Under the pieces are notes generated by a model. It made no database searches. It was not told the DNA's origin and saw only the letters and a program-made list of their open reading frames with translations. A DNA stretch of 64,000 nt from Burkholderiales bacterium. GTDB taxonomy: Bacteria; Pseudomonadota; Gammaproteobacteria; Burkholderiales; JAEUOS01. Shown here in pieces: positions 50,348 through 59,893 of this stretch. Numbering within the stretch: position 1 is the stretch's first letter; each line of letters begins with the position of its first letter. The DNA is taken from assembly GCA_016790635.1 (NCBI GenBank), contig JAEUOR010000034.1, positions 179,948 to 243,947 of the forward strand, given 5' to 3'. Made by a program: the position numbers and the translations under genes.

Positions 50348-53173
50348 ATGTCCGCCGACCTGCCCAAGAGTTTCGATCCCCACGCCATTGAAGCCAAGTG
50401 GTACCCCGCATGGGAGAAGGCGGGTTTGTTTCGCGCCAGTGCTGGCAGCCAGGACGGCGCGCCTGCGTTCGCCATCCAGTTGCCGCCGCCGAATGTCACC
50501 GGCACGCTGCACATGGGGCACGCGTTCAACCAGACGGTCATGGACGCGCTGACGCGTTATCACCGCATGCTGGGCGACGATACCCTGTGGCTGCCGGGCA
50601 CGGACCATGCGGGCATCGCCACGCAGATCGTGGTCGAACGACAGTTGGACGCGCAGAAAGTATCGCGCCACGACCTGGGGCGCGAGAAGTTCGTCGAGCG
50701 CGTCTGGGAATGGAAGGAGCAATCGGGCGGCGCGATCACCGGGCAGATGCGTCGCCTGGGCGACTCGTGCGACTGGGAGCGCGAGTACTTCACCATGGAC
50801 CCCAGGCTCTCGCAGGTGGTCACCGAAGTGTTCGTGCGCCTGTTCGATCAGGGGCTCATCTACCGCGGCAAACGCCTGGTCAACTGGGACCCGAAGCTCA
50901 AGACCGCGGTCTCCGACCTCGAAGTCGAGATGGTCGAGCGCGACGGATTCATGTGGCACATCACCTATCCGTTCTCCGACGGGCCGCAGGCGGACCACGA
51001 AGGCCGGCCGCAAAAGGGCATGACCATCGCCACCACCCGCCCCGAAACCATGCTGGCCGACGGCGCCCTGTGCGTGCACCCGGAAGACGAACGTTACCGG
51101 CACCTGGTCGGCAAGTTCGTCGATCTGCCGCTGTGCGACCGGCGGATTCCGATCATCGCCGACGATTTCGTCGACCGCGAGTTCGGCACCGGGACGGTCA
51201 AGATCACCGGCGCGCACGACTTCAACGACTACGCCTGCGCGCAGCGTCACGGCATCGAGATGATCGTCATCATGACGCTGGACGCGAAGATGAACGACAA
51301 CGCGCCGGCTGCCTACCGCGGACTGGACCGCTACGACGCGCGGCGGGCGGTGGTGCGCGACCTGGAAGCGCAGGGTTTCCTGGTCAAGGCCGAGCCGCAC
51401 CGCCACATGGTGCCGGTGGGCGGGCGCACCGACGAGGTGGTCGAGCCCATGCTGACCGACCAGTGGTTCGTCGCCATGACGCGCGCGGGCCCCTCGGGCA
51501 AGAGCATCACCCAGACTTCCCTCGACGCGGTGGCGAATGGCGAGATCCGTTTCTTCCCCGACAACTGGACCGCCACCTACAACCAGTGGCTGACCAACAT
51601 CCAGGACTGGTGCATCTCGCGCCAGCTGTGGTGGGGCCACCAGATCCCTGCCTGGTATGCGCCGGACGGGCGCATCTACGTGGGTCGCGACGAGGCCGAG
51701 GCCACCGCGCGCGCGCGCGCCGACGGTTGCACCGACCCGTTGTCGCGCGACCCCGACGTGCTGGACACCTGGTTTTCGTCGGCCCTGGTGTGCTTTTCCA
51801 CCCTCGGTTGGCCGACGCCCAAGGCGGCGGACAAGCTCGACCGCTACCTGCCGTCCACGGTGCTGGTGACGGGGTTCGACATCATCTTCTTCTGGGTGGC
51901 GCGCATGGTCATGATGACCACCCACTTCACCGGCCAGGTGCCGTTCCGGCATGTCTATGTGCACGGACTGATCCGCGACGCCGAAGGCCAGAAGATGAGC
52001 AAGTCCAAGGGCAACACCCTGGACCCGGTCGACCTGATCGACGGCATCGGCCTGGATGAACTCCTCGCCAAGCGCACTGCCGGACTCATGAACCCCAAGC
52101 AGGCCGAGGAAATTGCGCGGAAGACGCGCAAGGAGTATCCGCAAGGCATTCCCTCCTTCGGCGCCGACGCGCTGCGCTTCACGATGGCCGCCTACGCGAC
52201 GCTGGGCCGCAACATCAATTTCGACCTGAAACGCTGCGAGGGCTATCGCAATTTCTGCAACAAGCTGTGGAACGCGGCGCGCTTCGTCCTCATGAACTGC
52301 GAGGGACGTGACTGCGGGCTGGACGCGTCGCTGCCGACCGACCCGGGCGTGGCCGATCGCTGGATCACAAGCGAACTGCAGCGCACCGAAACGGCGGTTG
52401 CGCAAGGCTTTGCGGAATATCGCCTGGACAACGTGGCACAGGCTATTTACCGCTTCGTCTGGGACGAATACTGCGACTGGTACCTCGAACTGGCCAAGGC
52501 GCGCCTGGCCACCGGCAGCGAAACCGAGCAGCGCGCCACCCGCCAAACGCTGATCCGCGTGCTTGAAGCCTTGCTGCGCCTGGCGCATCCGGTCATTCCG
52601 TTCGTCACGGAGGAACTGTGGCAGGCGGTCAAGCCCCTGGCCGGCAAGACCGGGGATTCGATCTGCCTTGCGCCCTACCCGCGTCCCGATGCGGCGCGCA
52701 TCGATGCAAGCGCGGAGGAAGAGATCGGGCAACTCAAGGCCTTGGTCAGCGCGGCGCGCAACCTGCGCAGCGAGTCCGGCGTCTCACCGGCCGAACGCAT
52801 CGCGCTCTTCGCCAGCGGCGACACGCAAGGCGTGCTGGCCCACGTCGAGTCCTTGCGCGCCCTGGCAAGACTGTCGGAAGTGCGGGCGGTCGAGACGCTG
52901 CCCGGCGGCCCGGCGCCGGTCGCGGTGGTGGGCGATACCCGCCTCATGCTCGACATTCGCGTCGACGTGGCGGCCGAACAGGCGCGGCTTGCCAAGGAAC
53001 TGGCGCGCGTCGAGGGCGAGATCGGCCGCGCGCGCGGCAAGCTGGCCAACCAGAGTTTTGTCGCACGGGCCCCGGCCGAAGTCGTGCGACAGGAAGAGGA
53101 GCGCCTGGCCGGCTTCGAGACCACCCACGCCAAGCTGGCCGAGCAGCTGAAGCGCCTTGGCGCCGCGGGCTAG
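50348..53173 (+). CDS. valS: Valine--tRNA ligase
   Basis: The start at 50348 ([26 protein letters not shown]) gives 941 aa, the usual ValS length. Class I signatures are [15 protein letters not shown] (HMGH, residues 55-58) and KMSKS (549-553); [15 protein letters not shown] and the [10 protein letters not shown] editing-domain region are conserved. The C-terminal coiled-coil arm (residues about 880-941, [20 protein letters not shown]) is present. Charges tRNA-Val and proofreads Thr. It converges with the TusA gene across a hairpin. Confidence 0.98.
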   Translation: MSADLPKSFDPHAIEAKWYPAWEKAGLFRASAGSQDGAPAFAIQLPPPNVTGTLHMGHAFNQTVMDALTRYHRMLGDDTLWLPGTDHAGIATQIVVERQLDAQKVSRHDLGREKFVERVWEWKEQSGGAITGQMRRLGDSCDWEREYFTMDPRLSQVVTEVFVRLFDQGLIYRGKRLVNWDPKLKTAVSDLEVEMVERDGFMWHITYPFSDGPQADHEGRPQKGMTIATTRPETMLADGALCVHPEDERYRHLVGKFVDLPLCDRRIPIIADDFVDREFGTGTVKITGAHDFNDYACAQRHGIEMIVIMTLDAKMNDNAPAAYRGLDRYDARRAVVRDLEAQGFLVKAEPHRHMVPVGGRTDEVVEPMLTDQWFVAMTRAGPSGKSITQTSLDAVANGEIRFFPDNWTATYNQWLTNIQDWCISRQLWWGHQIPAWYAPDGRIYVGRDEAEATARARADGCTDPLSRDPDVLDTWFSSALVCFSTLGWPTPKAADKLDRYLPSTVLVTGFDIIFFWVARMVMMTTHFTGQVPFRHVYVHGLIRDAEGQKMSKSKGNTLDPVDLIDGIGLDELLAKRTAGLMNPKQAEEIARKTRKEYPQGIPSFGADALRFTMAAYATLGRNINFDLKRCEGYRNFCNKLWNAARFVLMNCEGRDCGLDASLPTDPGVADRWITSELQRTETAVAQGFAEYRLDNVAQAIYRFVWDEYCDWYLELAKARLATGSETEQRATRQTLIRVLEALLRLAHPVIPFVTEELWQAVKPLAGKTGDSICLAPYPRPDAARIDASAEEEIGQLKALVSAARNLRSESGVSPAERIALFASGDTQGVLAHVESLRALARLSEVRAVETLPGGPAPVAVVGDTRLMLDIRVDVAAEQARLAKELARVEGEIGRARGKLANQSFVARAPAEVVRQEEERLAGFETTHAKLAEQLKRLGAAG

Positions 53174-53207
53174 GAGCCTGCGCGGCAGAAGGAGTCGCGC
53201 AGGCTCC
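53173..53207. terminator. Hairpin between convergent valS and tusA-like genes
   Basis: GGAGCCTGCGCG (53173-53184) and CGCGCAGGCTCC (53196-53207) form a perfect 12-bp stem with an 11-nt loop, starting in the valS stop codon. There is no clear T tract on either strand, so it may be a rho-assisted or bidirectional 3'-end structure. Confidence 0.55.
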
Positions 53208-53219
53208 CAGGCGCGGGCC

Positions 53220-53453
53220 TTACTTCTTCTTGAGGAAGTAGAAGAACTCGCTGCCGTCCTCGCCGCTCTCGACCAGCAGATGACCGGTCTGCTTGGAAAA
53301 CGCCGCGAAGTCACGCACCGAACCCGGGTCGGTCGCGGTGACCTTGAGGATCTGTCCGGTGGTCAACTCGGTCAGCGCCTTCTTGGCGCGCAGGATCGGC
53401 AACGGGCAATTCAGACCGCGGGTGTCGATTTCCTTGTCGTGCAGGGTCGCCAT
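53220..53453 (-). CDS. TusA/SirA-family sulfurtransferase
   Basis: A 77-aa TusA-like protein. ID-x-RGLNCPLPILRAKKAL carries the invariant CPxP (C16-P-L-P19), where the Cys accepts a persulphide; LKVTATDPGSVRDFAAFSKQTGHLL completes the IF3-like fold. It relays sulphur for tRNA thiolation, molybdopterin or other sulphur metabolism. Complete and single-gene, convergent with valS. I refrain from naming tusA because several paralogous SirA-like proteins exist per genome. Confidence 0.92.
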   Translation of the reverse strand: MATLHDKEIDTRGLNCPLPILRAKKALTELTTGQILKVTATDPGSVRDFAAFSKQTGHLLVESGEDGSEFFYFLKKK

Positions 53454-53558
53454 GGCTTGTCCGTCATCAACCGAATGCTAAGGACTGCAATTTTAGCTTG
53501 AGTGCCGGGTCCGGCGTGGAAACGGCATAATCCGCAGAGCATCGCCTGGGAGATCGGG

Positions 53559-54524
53559 ATGGCTTTAGCGAGTGGCGCGGGCGCAAGCCGTTGGCTGGTT
53601 CTGGTGGCACAACTGCCGGAGGAGGCGGGGGCGCGCATGCGCATCCTGCGCACGCTGGAATCGCTGGGCTGCGGCGTGCTCGGCGAGGGCGTGTTCCTTT
53701 TGCCCGACACGGTGGCGTCGCGCCAGGGGTTGCCGCGCCTGGGCGGGCACATCGATGCCTCGGGCGGCAGCCACCACGTGCTTAACGTGACGGCCGATCG
53801 GGAGCAGACCCTGGCCTTTGCGGCCAAGTTCGATCGCACCGCACGCTACGTGGAATTGATCAAGAACATCGAAAGCCTCTCGGTGGGCTTCGGCGTCTCG
53901 GACCCGACCACGCTGTCGCGCACCTTGATCAAGTTCCGCCGCGAATTCGATGCGATCGCTTCGCTCGATTTCTTTCCCAGCGAGATCCGCAATCGCGCCA
54001 GTGCGGCCCTGGCCAAGATCGACGCCGACGTCAAGGCCCTGCTCTTTCCCAAGGGGCCGGATGCAGCCACCACCCAGGAACTGCGCGCGGCACAGAAATT
54101 CTTCCGTCGTGTCTGGGTGACGCGGCGCCCGCTGTGGGCCGACCGACTGGCATCAGCCTGGCTGATTCGCCGTTTCATCGATGCCGAAGGACGCGTGTTC
54201 TGGGGCGAACGCGAACAGGCGCCGCCGGATACGGCTGTCACCTTCGGGTTCGACGGGGCGATGTTCTGCAACTCGGCCACCCAGGTGACCTACGAAGTGC
54301 TGCTGGACTCTTTCGGGCTGGCCCGCGACCCGGCATTGAAGCGCATCGCCGGCATCATCCACGCGCTGGACATCGGCGGGCAGGTGGTGCCGGAGGCGGC
54401 GGGCGTGGAAACCCTCCTGCAGGGTGCACAGCGCCGCGCTACCGGGGAAGAGCATCTGCTGGCGGAGACCGAGAAGACTTTCGATCTGCTCTACGACGCT
54501 TACTTCGAGGCGCCGGCCCGCTAG
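53559..54524 (+). CDS. ChrB-family chromate resistance protein
   Basis: The start at 53559 (MALASGAGASRWLVLVAQLPEEAG) follows GGGAG and gives 321 aa, the usual ChrB size. The N-terminal domain (WLVLVAQLPEEAGARMRILRTLESLGCGVLGEGVFLLPD) and the C-terminal ChrB domain (WVTRRPLWADRLASAWLIRRFIDAEGRVFWGE; GFDGAMFCNSATQVTYEVLLDSF; AGIIHALDIGG) are both present. ChrB proteins act as chromate-responsive regulators of chrA. No chrA efflux gene is in the window, so this copy is either an orphan or regulates at a distance. Confidence 0.88.
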   Translation: MALASGAGASRWLVLVAQLPEEAGARMRILRTLESLGCGVLGEGVFLLPDTVASRQGLPRLGGHIDASGGSHHVLNVTADREQTLAFAAKFDRTARYVELIKNIESLSVGFGVSDPTTLSRTLIKFRREFDAIASLDFFPSEIRNRASAALAKIDADVKALLFPKGPDAATTQELRAAQKFFRRVWVTRRPLWADRLASAWLIRRFIDAEGRVFWGEREQAPPDTAVTFGFDGAMFCNSATQVTYEVLLDSFGLARDPALKRIAGIIHALDIGGQVVPEAAGVETLLQGAQRRATGEEHLLAETEKTFDLLYDAYFEAPAR

Positions 54525-54585
54525 GCGCGTCCGTTCGCGGTGCGGCCGCCTGCGAGCATGTGCAACTGCGCACCAGGCGGCATGT

Positions 54586-56136
54586 TCAGGAACAACGCCC
54601 CACGGGCGCCTGCACCGGCGCCGGCGCGCCGCGCCGGGCGTCACCGCCCTGGCTTGCCTCGTTGCGCTGGGCACGCTCGGCCAGGATCGCTTCCCAGAGG
54701 TCGCGGATGCGCGCATCGATGATCGACTGCTGATAGAAATCCCCATCCTTGGCGCAGCGGGCGATCTGCATCTGCTCGATGGCGGCCTGCGGGCTGCCGA
54801 GCTGGGCGTAGTACTCACCCAGGGCCTGGTGCTGGGACATCACCTTTCCGGTGGCGGCATAGCTGCGCGCCTGCATCTCGTAGACGCGCGGTCCGTCGCG
54901 CCCGGAGCGCGCCAGTTCTGTGAGCATTTCCAGGGCCTCCGGGTGCCGCCCGGCGGCTTGCAACGCATCGGCCAGCGCGAAACGCAGAAAGCGAGCGCCG
55001 GGGTTGCGACCGAGCGCATTGCGGTATTCGGCAACCGCGCCCGCACGGTCGCCGGCGGCGACGCGCAGGCGCGCCGCCATGGCATCGAGCATGGGATGCG
55101 ACGCGAGCCTGCGCGCTGCCGCCAGTGCCGCTTCGGCAGCCTTGAAGTCCTTGCCCAGGAAAAACGCCTCGGCACTCCCGTAGTGGGTAGCGGCTTCGTT
55201 GGCCCACGTGCGATTCGCCAGCTGGGCGGCGAAATGCTTTTGCGCGTCGCGCACTCCATCGACGCCGGCGTCGGCGGTCGCACGCAGCTTGGCGCGCACC
55301 AGATGGAAGGCGAGGCTGTCCTCGCGCTGTCGATAACGAACGCCCTGGGCGCGATTGCGCACGTCGGCGATGCGCTCGACGGTCAAGGGGTGACTGCGGA
55401 CATAGACCGGCGCATTGCTGTCGTAGATGCGCGTGGCGCGCTGCAGGCGCTCGAAGAACGCCGGCATGGCGCTGACATCGAAGCCGGCCTTTTGCAAGAG
55501 GTCGAAGCCGACCCGGTCGGCCTCGCGCTCGAAATCGCGCGAATAAGCCAGTTGCGACTGCACCTGGAAGGCCTGCGCGCCGGCGACCGCGCCGGCCGCC
55601 ACCTGGCTGTTGGAACGCGCCGCAAGCAGGGCCACCGCCAAGGCGGCCAGGGCGGCCATCGAAGTTCGCTGCCCGGCGGCGAACCCGCGAGCGATGTGCT
55701 TTTGCGTCAGGTGCGCGATCTCGTGCGCGAGGACACTGGCGGCCTCGGACTCGGTCTCGGCGGCGATCAGGAGGCCGGTATTGACGCCGATGAACCCGCC
55801 CAGCATGGCGAAGGCATTGATGGCCGAGTCGCGCATGAGAAAGAACTCGATCTCGGCGCCCGGGTCGACGCTGGCGCCGACCAGGCGCATGCCAAGCTCC
55901 TGGACATAGGCCGTGAGCTCGGGGTCGTCGACAAACGCCGGATCGCGGCGCAATTCGCGAAAGTACGACTCGCCGATGCGTCGTTCCATCTGCCCCGACA
56001 GCGCGGTGGCCGACTCCTCGCCCAGATTCGGCAGGTTCTGCGCGTGCAAGGACGAAAAGGGCGCGGGGCCAAAGGCCAGGCCGGGCACAAGCAACAGCGC
56101 GACGACTCGCGCACGCAAGGAAAATCGCGATGACAT
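54586..56136 (-). CDS. BepA/YfgC-like M48 metallopeptidase with TPR domain
   Basis: The start at 56136 (MSSRFSLRARVVALLLVPGLAFG) gives 516 aa with a signal peptide ending near SLHAQ. The zinc motif is H138-E-I-A-H142 (VLAHEIAHLTQKHIARGF) with the third ligand region SRDFEREADRVGFDLL. The C-terminal half has TPR-like repeats (AVAEYRNALGRNPGARFLRFALADALQAAGRHPEAL). BepA degrades stalled LptD and other outer-membrane assembly intermediates in the periplasm. Convergent with chrB and divergent from moaC. Orthology to BepA is likely but not proven by synteny here. Confidence 0.9.
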   Translation of the reverse strand: MSSRFSLRARVVALLLVPGLAFGPAPFSSLHAQNLPNLGEESATALSGQMERRIGESYFRELRRDPAFVDDPELTAYVQELGMRLVGASVDPGAEIEFFLMRDSAINAFAMLGGFIGVNTGLLIAAETESEAASVLAHEIAHLTQKHIARGFAAGQRTSMAALAALAVALLAARSNSQVAAGAVAGAQAFQVQSQLAYSRDFEREADRVGFDLLQKAGFDVSAMPAFFERLQRATRIYDSNAPVYVRSHPLTVERIADVRNRAQGVRYRQREDSLAFHLVRAKLRATADAGVDGVRDAQKHFAAQLANRTWANEAATHYGSAEAFFLGKDFKAAEAALAAARRLASHPMLDAMAARLRVAAGDRAGAVAEYRNALGRNPGARFLRFALADALQAAGRHPEALEMLTELARSGRDGPRVYEMQARSYAATGKVMSQHQALGEYYAQLGSPQAAIEQMQIARCAKDGDFYQQSIIDARIRDLWEAILAERAQRNEASQGGDARRGAPAPVQAPVGRCS

Positions 56137-56213
56137 GCCGTGTATGATAACCGGCGCCCCTCGTGGGTTCCCCGACCCGAACATGCAATCCCCGCCCTGA
56201 TTTGTTGCCAAAC

Positions 56214-56717
56214 GTGAACCAGCCGGCCTCCCCAGGGGACTCGCCCCTCACTCATTTCGACCGCGACGGTCAGGCCCACATGGTCGATGTCGCGTCCAAG
56301 GCACCAACCCATCGCGTGGCGCGCGCGGGCGGCAGCATCCGCATGCTGCCGGCGACGCTGGCCTTGATCGAGTCCGGCAACGTGCGCAAAGGCGACGTGC
56401 TCGGCATCGCGCGCATCGCCGCCATCCAGGGCGCCAAACGCACCGCAGACCTGATTCCCCTGTGCCACCCGCTTGCCTTGACCCGTGTCGCGGTGGACTT
56501 CGAAGTCGATCGGGCGGGGAGCGCCGTGCATTGCGCCGCGACGGTCGAGACGCTCGGTCGCACCGGTGTCGAGATGGAGGCCCTGACCGCGGTGCAGGTC
56601 GGCCTCTTGACCATCTACGACATGTGCAAGGCGGTCGACCGCGGCATGCGCATGGACGACATCAGGCTTCTCGAGAAGCGCGGCGGAAAGTCCGGCGACT
56701 GGCACGCGCCCGACTAG
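56214..56717 (+). CDS. moaC: Cyclic pyranopterin monophosphate synthase MoaC
   Basis: I take the GTG at 56214 ([29 protein letters not shown]), which aligns with the known MoaC N-terminus and gives 167 aa; an ATG at 56163 would add 17 residues. [29 protein letters not shown] and [25 protein letters not shown] carry the conserved catalytic Asp/Lys region. It converts 3',8-cyclo-GTP to cPMP in molybdenum-cofactor synthesis. The aminotransferase gene follows after 23 bp. Confidence 0.96.
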   Translation: MNQPASPGDSPLTHFDRDGQAHMVDVASKAPTHRVARAGGSIRMLPATLALIESGNVRKGDVLGIARIAAIQGAKRTADLIPLCHPLALTRVAVDFEVDRAGSAVHCAATVETLGRTGVEMEALTAVQVGLLTIYDMCKAVDRGMRMDDIRLLEKRGGKSGDWHAPD

Positions 56718-56740
56718 GCGCGGCACACCGGCAGCGAGCG

Positions 56741-57886
56741 ATGCGAGTCGAGCTCCTCGTCCCCGACATGCCCACTGCGGCCGAGCTCCTGCCCTGGCTC
56801 GAACGCATCGACGCCAATCGCTGGTACACGAACTTCGGCCCGCTCGCGGGTGAACTCGAGGCGCGCCTGCGCGAAGAGTTGCAGGCCGCCGGCGAGAAAC
56901 CCCTCTTCGTGACCAGCGTGTCGAACGCGACCGCGGGGCTCGAGCTGACTCTCGCGGCACTGGGTGTCAAGCCGGGGGCGCGCGTCCTGGTGCCGGCCCT
57001 GACCTTTGTCGCCAGCGCGACCGCGATCGTCCGCGCCGGCTGCGAACCGGTCGTGGCCGACATCGACGCCGGGAACTGGACCCTGACACCTGCGATCGCG
57101 CAGGCGGCGTGCGCTCGAACGCGGGTCGACGCCGTGCTGACTGTGTCGACCTTCGGCGTCCCGCACGAGGTCGCCGCATGGGACGACTTCAGCGCACGCA
57201 CCAGCATCCCCGCGCTGATCGACGCGGCCGGCGCCTGGGGCAACCAGCGCTGCAACGGGCGCACCCCGGTGGTTTTCAGCCTGCATGCGACGAAGTCGCT
57301 CGGCGCTGGCGAAGGCGGACTCATCGCCAGTACCGATTCCGCAATCGTGAGCGGCGTCCGCCGCGCCACCAATTTCGGCATCAACCTCGATGCCTCTGCG
57401 CCGACACCGTTCGGACAGGTCGCGCAGCCCGGGACCAATGCCAAGCTCTCCGAGTATCACGCCGCGGTCGGACTGGCGAACCTGGCACGATGGAACGAAC
57501 GCGCGACGCGGCGCCGCGCGCTCATGGCCGAAATGCGCACGCGACTCGCTGCCCTGCCTGGACTCGTGCCGGCCTGGCAACAGGGCGACACTAGCCTGGT
57601 GCGCACGCTGCTTTCCTTTGGTGTCGCCTCCGGCAGCCTGCGCGACGCCATTGAAGAAGCCTGCGCCCTCGCCGGCATCGCGACGCGGCGCTGGTACCTG
57701 CCGACGCTGGATCGCCATCCGGCCTTCGTGACCTGCGAGCGGGCTGGCGAACTGCCGGTCGCGACGCGACTGTGCGAAACCCTGATCGGACTGCCGTTTC
57801 ATCTGCATCTGGCATCAGCGGACAAGGACGCGGTGATCGTCGCCGTCGAGCGCGGCGTCGCGCGCTGCGCAAACACCGCCACCTGA
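56741..57886 (+). CDS. DegT/DnrJ/EryC1/StrS-family PLP aminotransferase
   Basis: The ATG at 56741 (MRVELLVPDMPTAAELLPWLERIDANRWYTNFGPL) gives 381 aa. The fold-type I signature is clear: VTSVSNATAGLELTLAALGV, VPALTFVASATAIVRAGCEPVVADID, IDAAGAWGN (PLP Asp) and SLHATKSLGAGEGGLI with the Schiff-base Lys. Such enzymes transaminate keto-sugars or, in some members, other ketones for glycans and antibiotics. It is directly convergent (24 bp) with three glycosyltransferase genes, so it may build an amino-sugar for them, although it is co-directional with moaC. Confidence 0.9.
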   Translation: MRVELLVPDMPTAAELLPWLERIDANRWYTNFGPLAGELEARLREELQAAGEKPLFVTSVSNATAGLELTLAALGVKPGARVLVPALTFVASATAIVRAGCEPVVADIDAGNWTLTPAIAQAACARTRVDAVLTVSTFGVPHEVAAWDDFSARTSIPALIDAAGAWGNQRCNGRTPVVFSLHATKSLGAGEGGLIASTDSAIVSGVRRATNFGINLDASAPTPFGQVAQPGTNAKLSEYHAAVGLANLARWNERATRRRALMAEMRTRLAALPGLVPAWQQGDTSLVRTLLSFGVASGSLRDAIEEACALAGIATRRWYLPTLDRHPAFVTCERAGELPVATRLCETLIGLPFHLHLASADKDAVIVAVERGVARCANTAT

Positions 57887-57910
57887 TGACAGACGCAACT
57901 CGGGCTTGAA

Positions 57911-59893
57911 TCAGCAAACCAGTCTGTGCAGGTCGGCCAGCGTGCTGCAGCCGAGCAAGTCCGCGCGGCTGAGCGTCCTGCCGAAGTCGGCGTCGAACAT
58001 GACGCAGAGCGCGAGCACGTTACTCGCATCCCATTCGCACAGATCGGCAAGCCGGGTCTGAGGATCGAGGACTGCCGGGGTACCCGGACCGACGGTGCTT
58101 CGCACCGCATCGCACAGTCGGGCGAAGTCCGGTGATGGTGATCCGCCGGCCGGTCCCGGCGTTTGCGCGACATGGGCGCGATCGGCCTGTCGGCGCAGCC
58201 AGACGTGCCACATGGTGCGAAACCCGAACTCGAGCTCGCGTGCCAGCCCGCGCGCATCAAGGTACGGGCTCGCGGTCATGCGCGACCGCAGTTCGCCGCG
58301 CAGCGCCTGCAATCGCTCCGTGTCGGTCGCGAGGCTGATCGCGGTCGCGACGTAGGCTTCGAGGTCCGGGGCGCAGAGATCCGCCAGGCCGATGCTCGAG
58401 AGTATGGCCCTGGAAACGCGGCCGATTTCCTCCTCGCAGGCGAGGCTCACGATCGGAACCCCCATCCACAACGTATGCAGCGTGGTCGTGCCGCCGTTGT
58501 ACGGAAACGGGTCGAACGCGATATCGACTTCCCGCACCAATCGGAGAAACCCCGCCAGCGGCTGGTGCGCGTGAATTTCGAGGCGCTCCGCGCCCAGCCC
58601 GGCGCGCGTGAAGCGTTCAACGACTCCCGCACGGCGCACAGGTTCGTCGGCGCCGGCCGCAATCACGACCAGGCGCGATCCGGGCACCGCGTTGATGACA
58701 CGGGCCCAGGCCGTGATTGCCGCATCGCCCACCTTGGTGAGGTTGTTGAAAGAGCCGAAGCGGACATGGCCGTTGGCACACCAGGGTGAGTCGCCGCACG
58801 GCGGACTTTCATCTGCAGGCACCCAGTTGAACATGGAGGGCAGCCGGAACAGACGCTCCGAATACAGCGCTTGGTCCTCGGGCGCTCCAAATACCGCATC
58901 GGTGATGCGGTAGTCGATGACGGCAAGCCCGGTGGTGTTCATGTAGCCAAACCACGATGCCTGGACCGGCGCCGGCCGCATCGCGAATACCGGCAAACGG
59001 TTGCCGCCGGTATGCCCCGACAGGTCGACCAGCACGTCGATCGCGTCGGCCCGGATACGCGCTGCGAACGCGGCGTCATCCAGGCGGTCGATGCGCACCC
59101 AATGATCGACGTGTGCCGCGAGTCGCTCGGTCATCGCGTCACCGCGACCGGTCTGGTTGTCGTAGCAATAGACCTCGACTTCGCTGCGGTCGTGGTTCGC
59201 AAGCACCGCAGCGATGAAGAAAGCCACCGAATGCACGCGCAGGTCAGCGGAAACGTAAGCCACGCGCAGCCGCCGCCGCGGGTCCGGGTCATTGGCGTGC
59301 GGCAGCCAGGCCGCGGACTTGCGTCTCTCCAGCGCCCACCCCCAGGCAAAATGCTCATCGGCGATCGCGCGCCGCGACAGCCCGGGCACATGGTTCAGCA
59401 TGAAGAGCCGGTTGCTGTGAATGTGATCGGCCTCCGGGTCGGCTGCCAGCGCACGCTCCGTTTCCTTGAGCGCCGCGTCAAGGCGGCCGAGTTGGAACAG
59501 TACCCCGCCGACACAAGCGATCAACCCGGCGCGTGCCTCCAGCGCAGCGGCGCGCTCGAAATCCGCCAACGCCTCGACGAGGCGTCCCAGCGAACGCAGG
59601 GCAAAGGCTCGCGTGCACAAGGTATCGACGCTCGCAGGCACACGCGCCAGCACCTCGTCGCAGAGTTCGATGGCCTCTGCATACTCGCCGCAGGCATGGT
59701 GCAACGCGGCGCGCGCATGCAGCGCGACGATTGAATCGGGCTCGAGCGCGAGAGCACGCTCGAAGCACACGACGGCCTCGGCAAACTCTCCGCGGCCAAC
59801 ATGCGCGGCACCGTCGTCGCACCAGTCCGCAGCGCTCCGGCGTACCTCGCGTCGCGGCACGAGAGCGGCGAACAGGCGCGCGAAGACGCTCAT
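57911..59893 (-). CDS. TPR protein with GT41 (SPINDLY/OGT-like) domain and ACP-like C-terminus
   Basis: A 660-aa protein in three parts. Residues about 15-180 are TPR repeats (FAEAVVCFERALALEPDSIVALHARAALHHACGEYAEAIELCDEVL). Residues about 205-590 are the GT41 catalytic region: LRVAYVSADLRVHSVAFF, VLVDLSGHTGGNRLPVFAMRPAPVQASWFGY, GHVRFGSFNNLTKVGDAAITAWARV, DIAFDPFPYNGGTTTLHTLWMGVP. The last 67 residues (594-660) look like an acyl carrier protein: LADLCEWDASNVLALCVMFDADFGRTLS and GCSTLADLHRLV; the usual Asp-Ser-Leu is Asp622-Ala-Ser624. It overlaps the preceding glycosyltransferase gene by 4 bp. Confidence 0.87.
   Translation of the reverse strand: MSVFARLFAALVPRREVRRSAADWCDDGAAHVGRGEFAEAVVCFERALALEPDSIVALHARAALHHACGEYAEAIELCDEVLARVPASVDTLCTRAFALRSLGRLVEALADFERAAALEARAGLIACVGGVLFQLGRLDAALKETERALAADPEADHIHSNRLFMLNHVPGLSRRAIADEHFAWGWALERRKSAAWLPHANDPDPRRRLRVAYVSADLRVHSVAFFIAAVLANHDRSEVEVYCYDNQTGRGDAMTERLAAHVDHWVRIDRLDDAAFAARIRADAIDVLVDLSGHTGGNRLPVFAMRPAPVQASWFGYMNTTGLAVIDYRITDAVFGAPEDQALYSERLFRLPSMFNWVPADESPPCGDSPWCANGHVRFGSFNNLTKVGDAAITAWARVINAVPGSRLVVIAAGADEPVRRAGVVERFTRAGLGAERLEIHAHQPLAGFLRLVREVDIAFDPFPYNGGTTTLHTLWMGVPIVSLACEEEIGRVSRAILSSIGLADLCAPDLEAYVATAISLATDTERLQALRGELRSRMTASPYLDARGLARELEFGFRTMWHVWLRRQADRAHVAQTPGPAGGSPSPDFARLCDAVRSTVGPGTPAVLDPQTRLADLCEWDASNVLALCVMFDADFGRTLSRADLLGCSTLADLHRLVC

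Noticed and set aside
50219..52732. 837-aa open frame antisense to valS
   Set aside because: A high-GC shadow of the valS reading frame with Arg/Val/His-rich composition and no recognisable domain.
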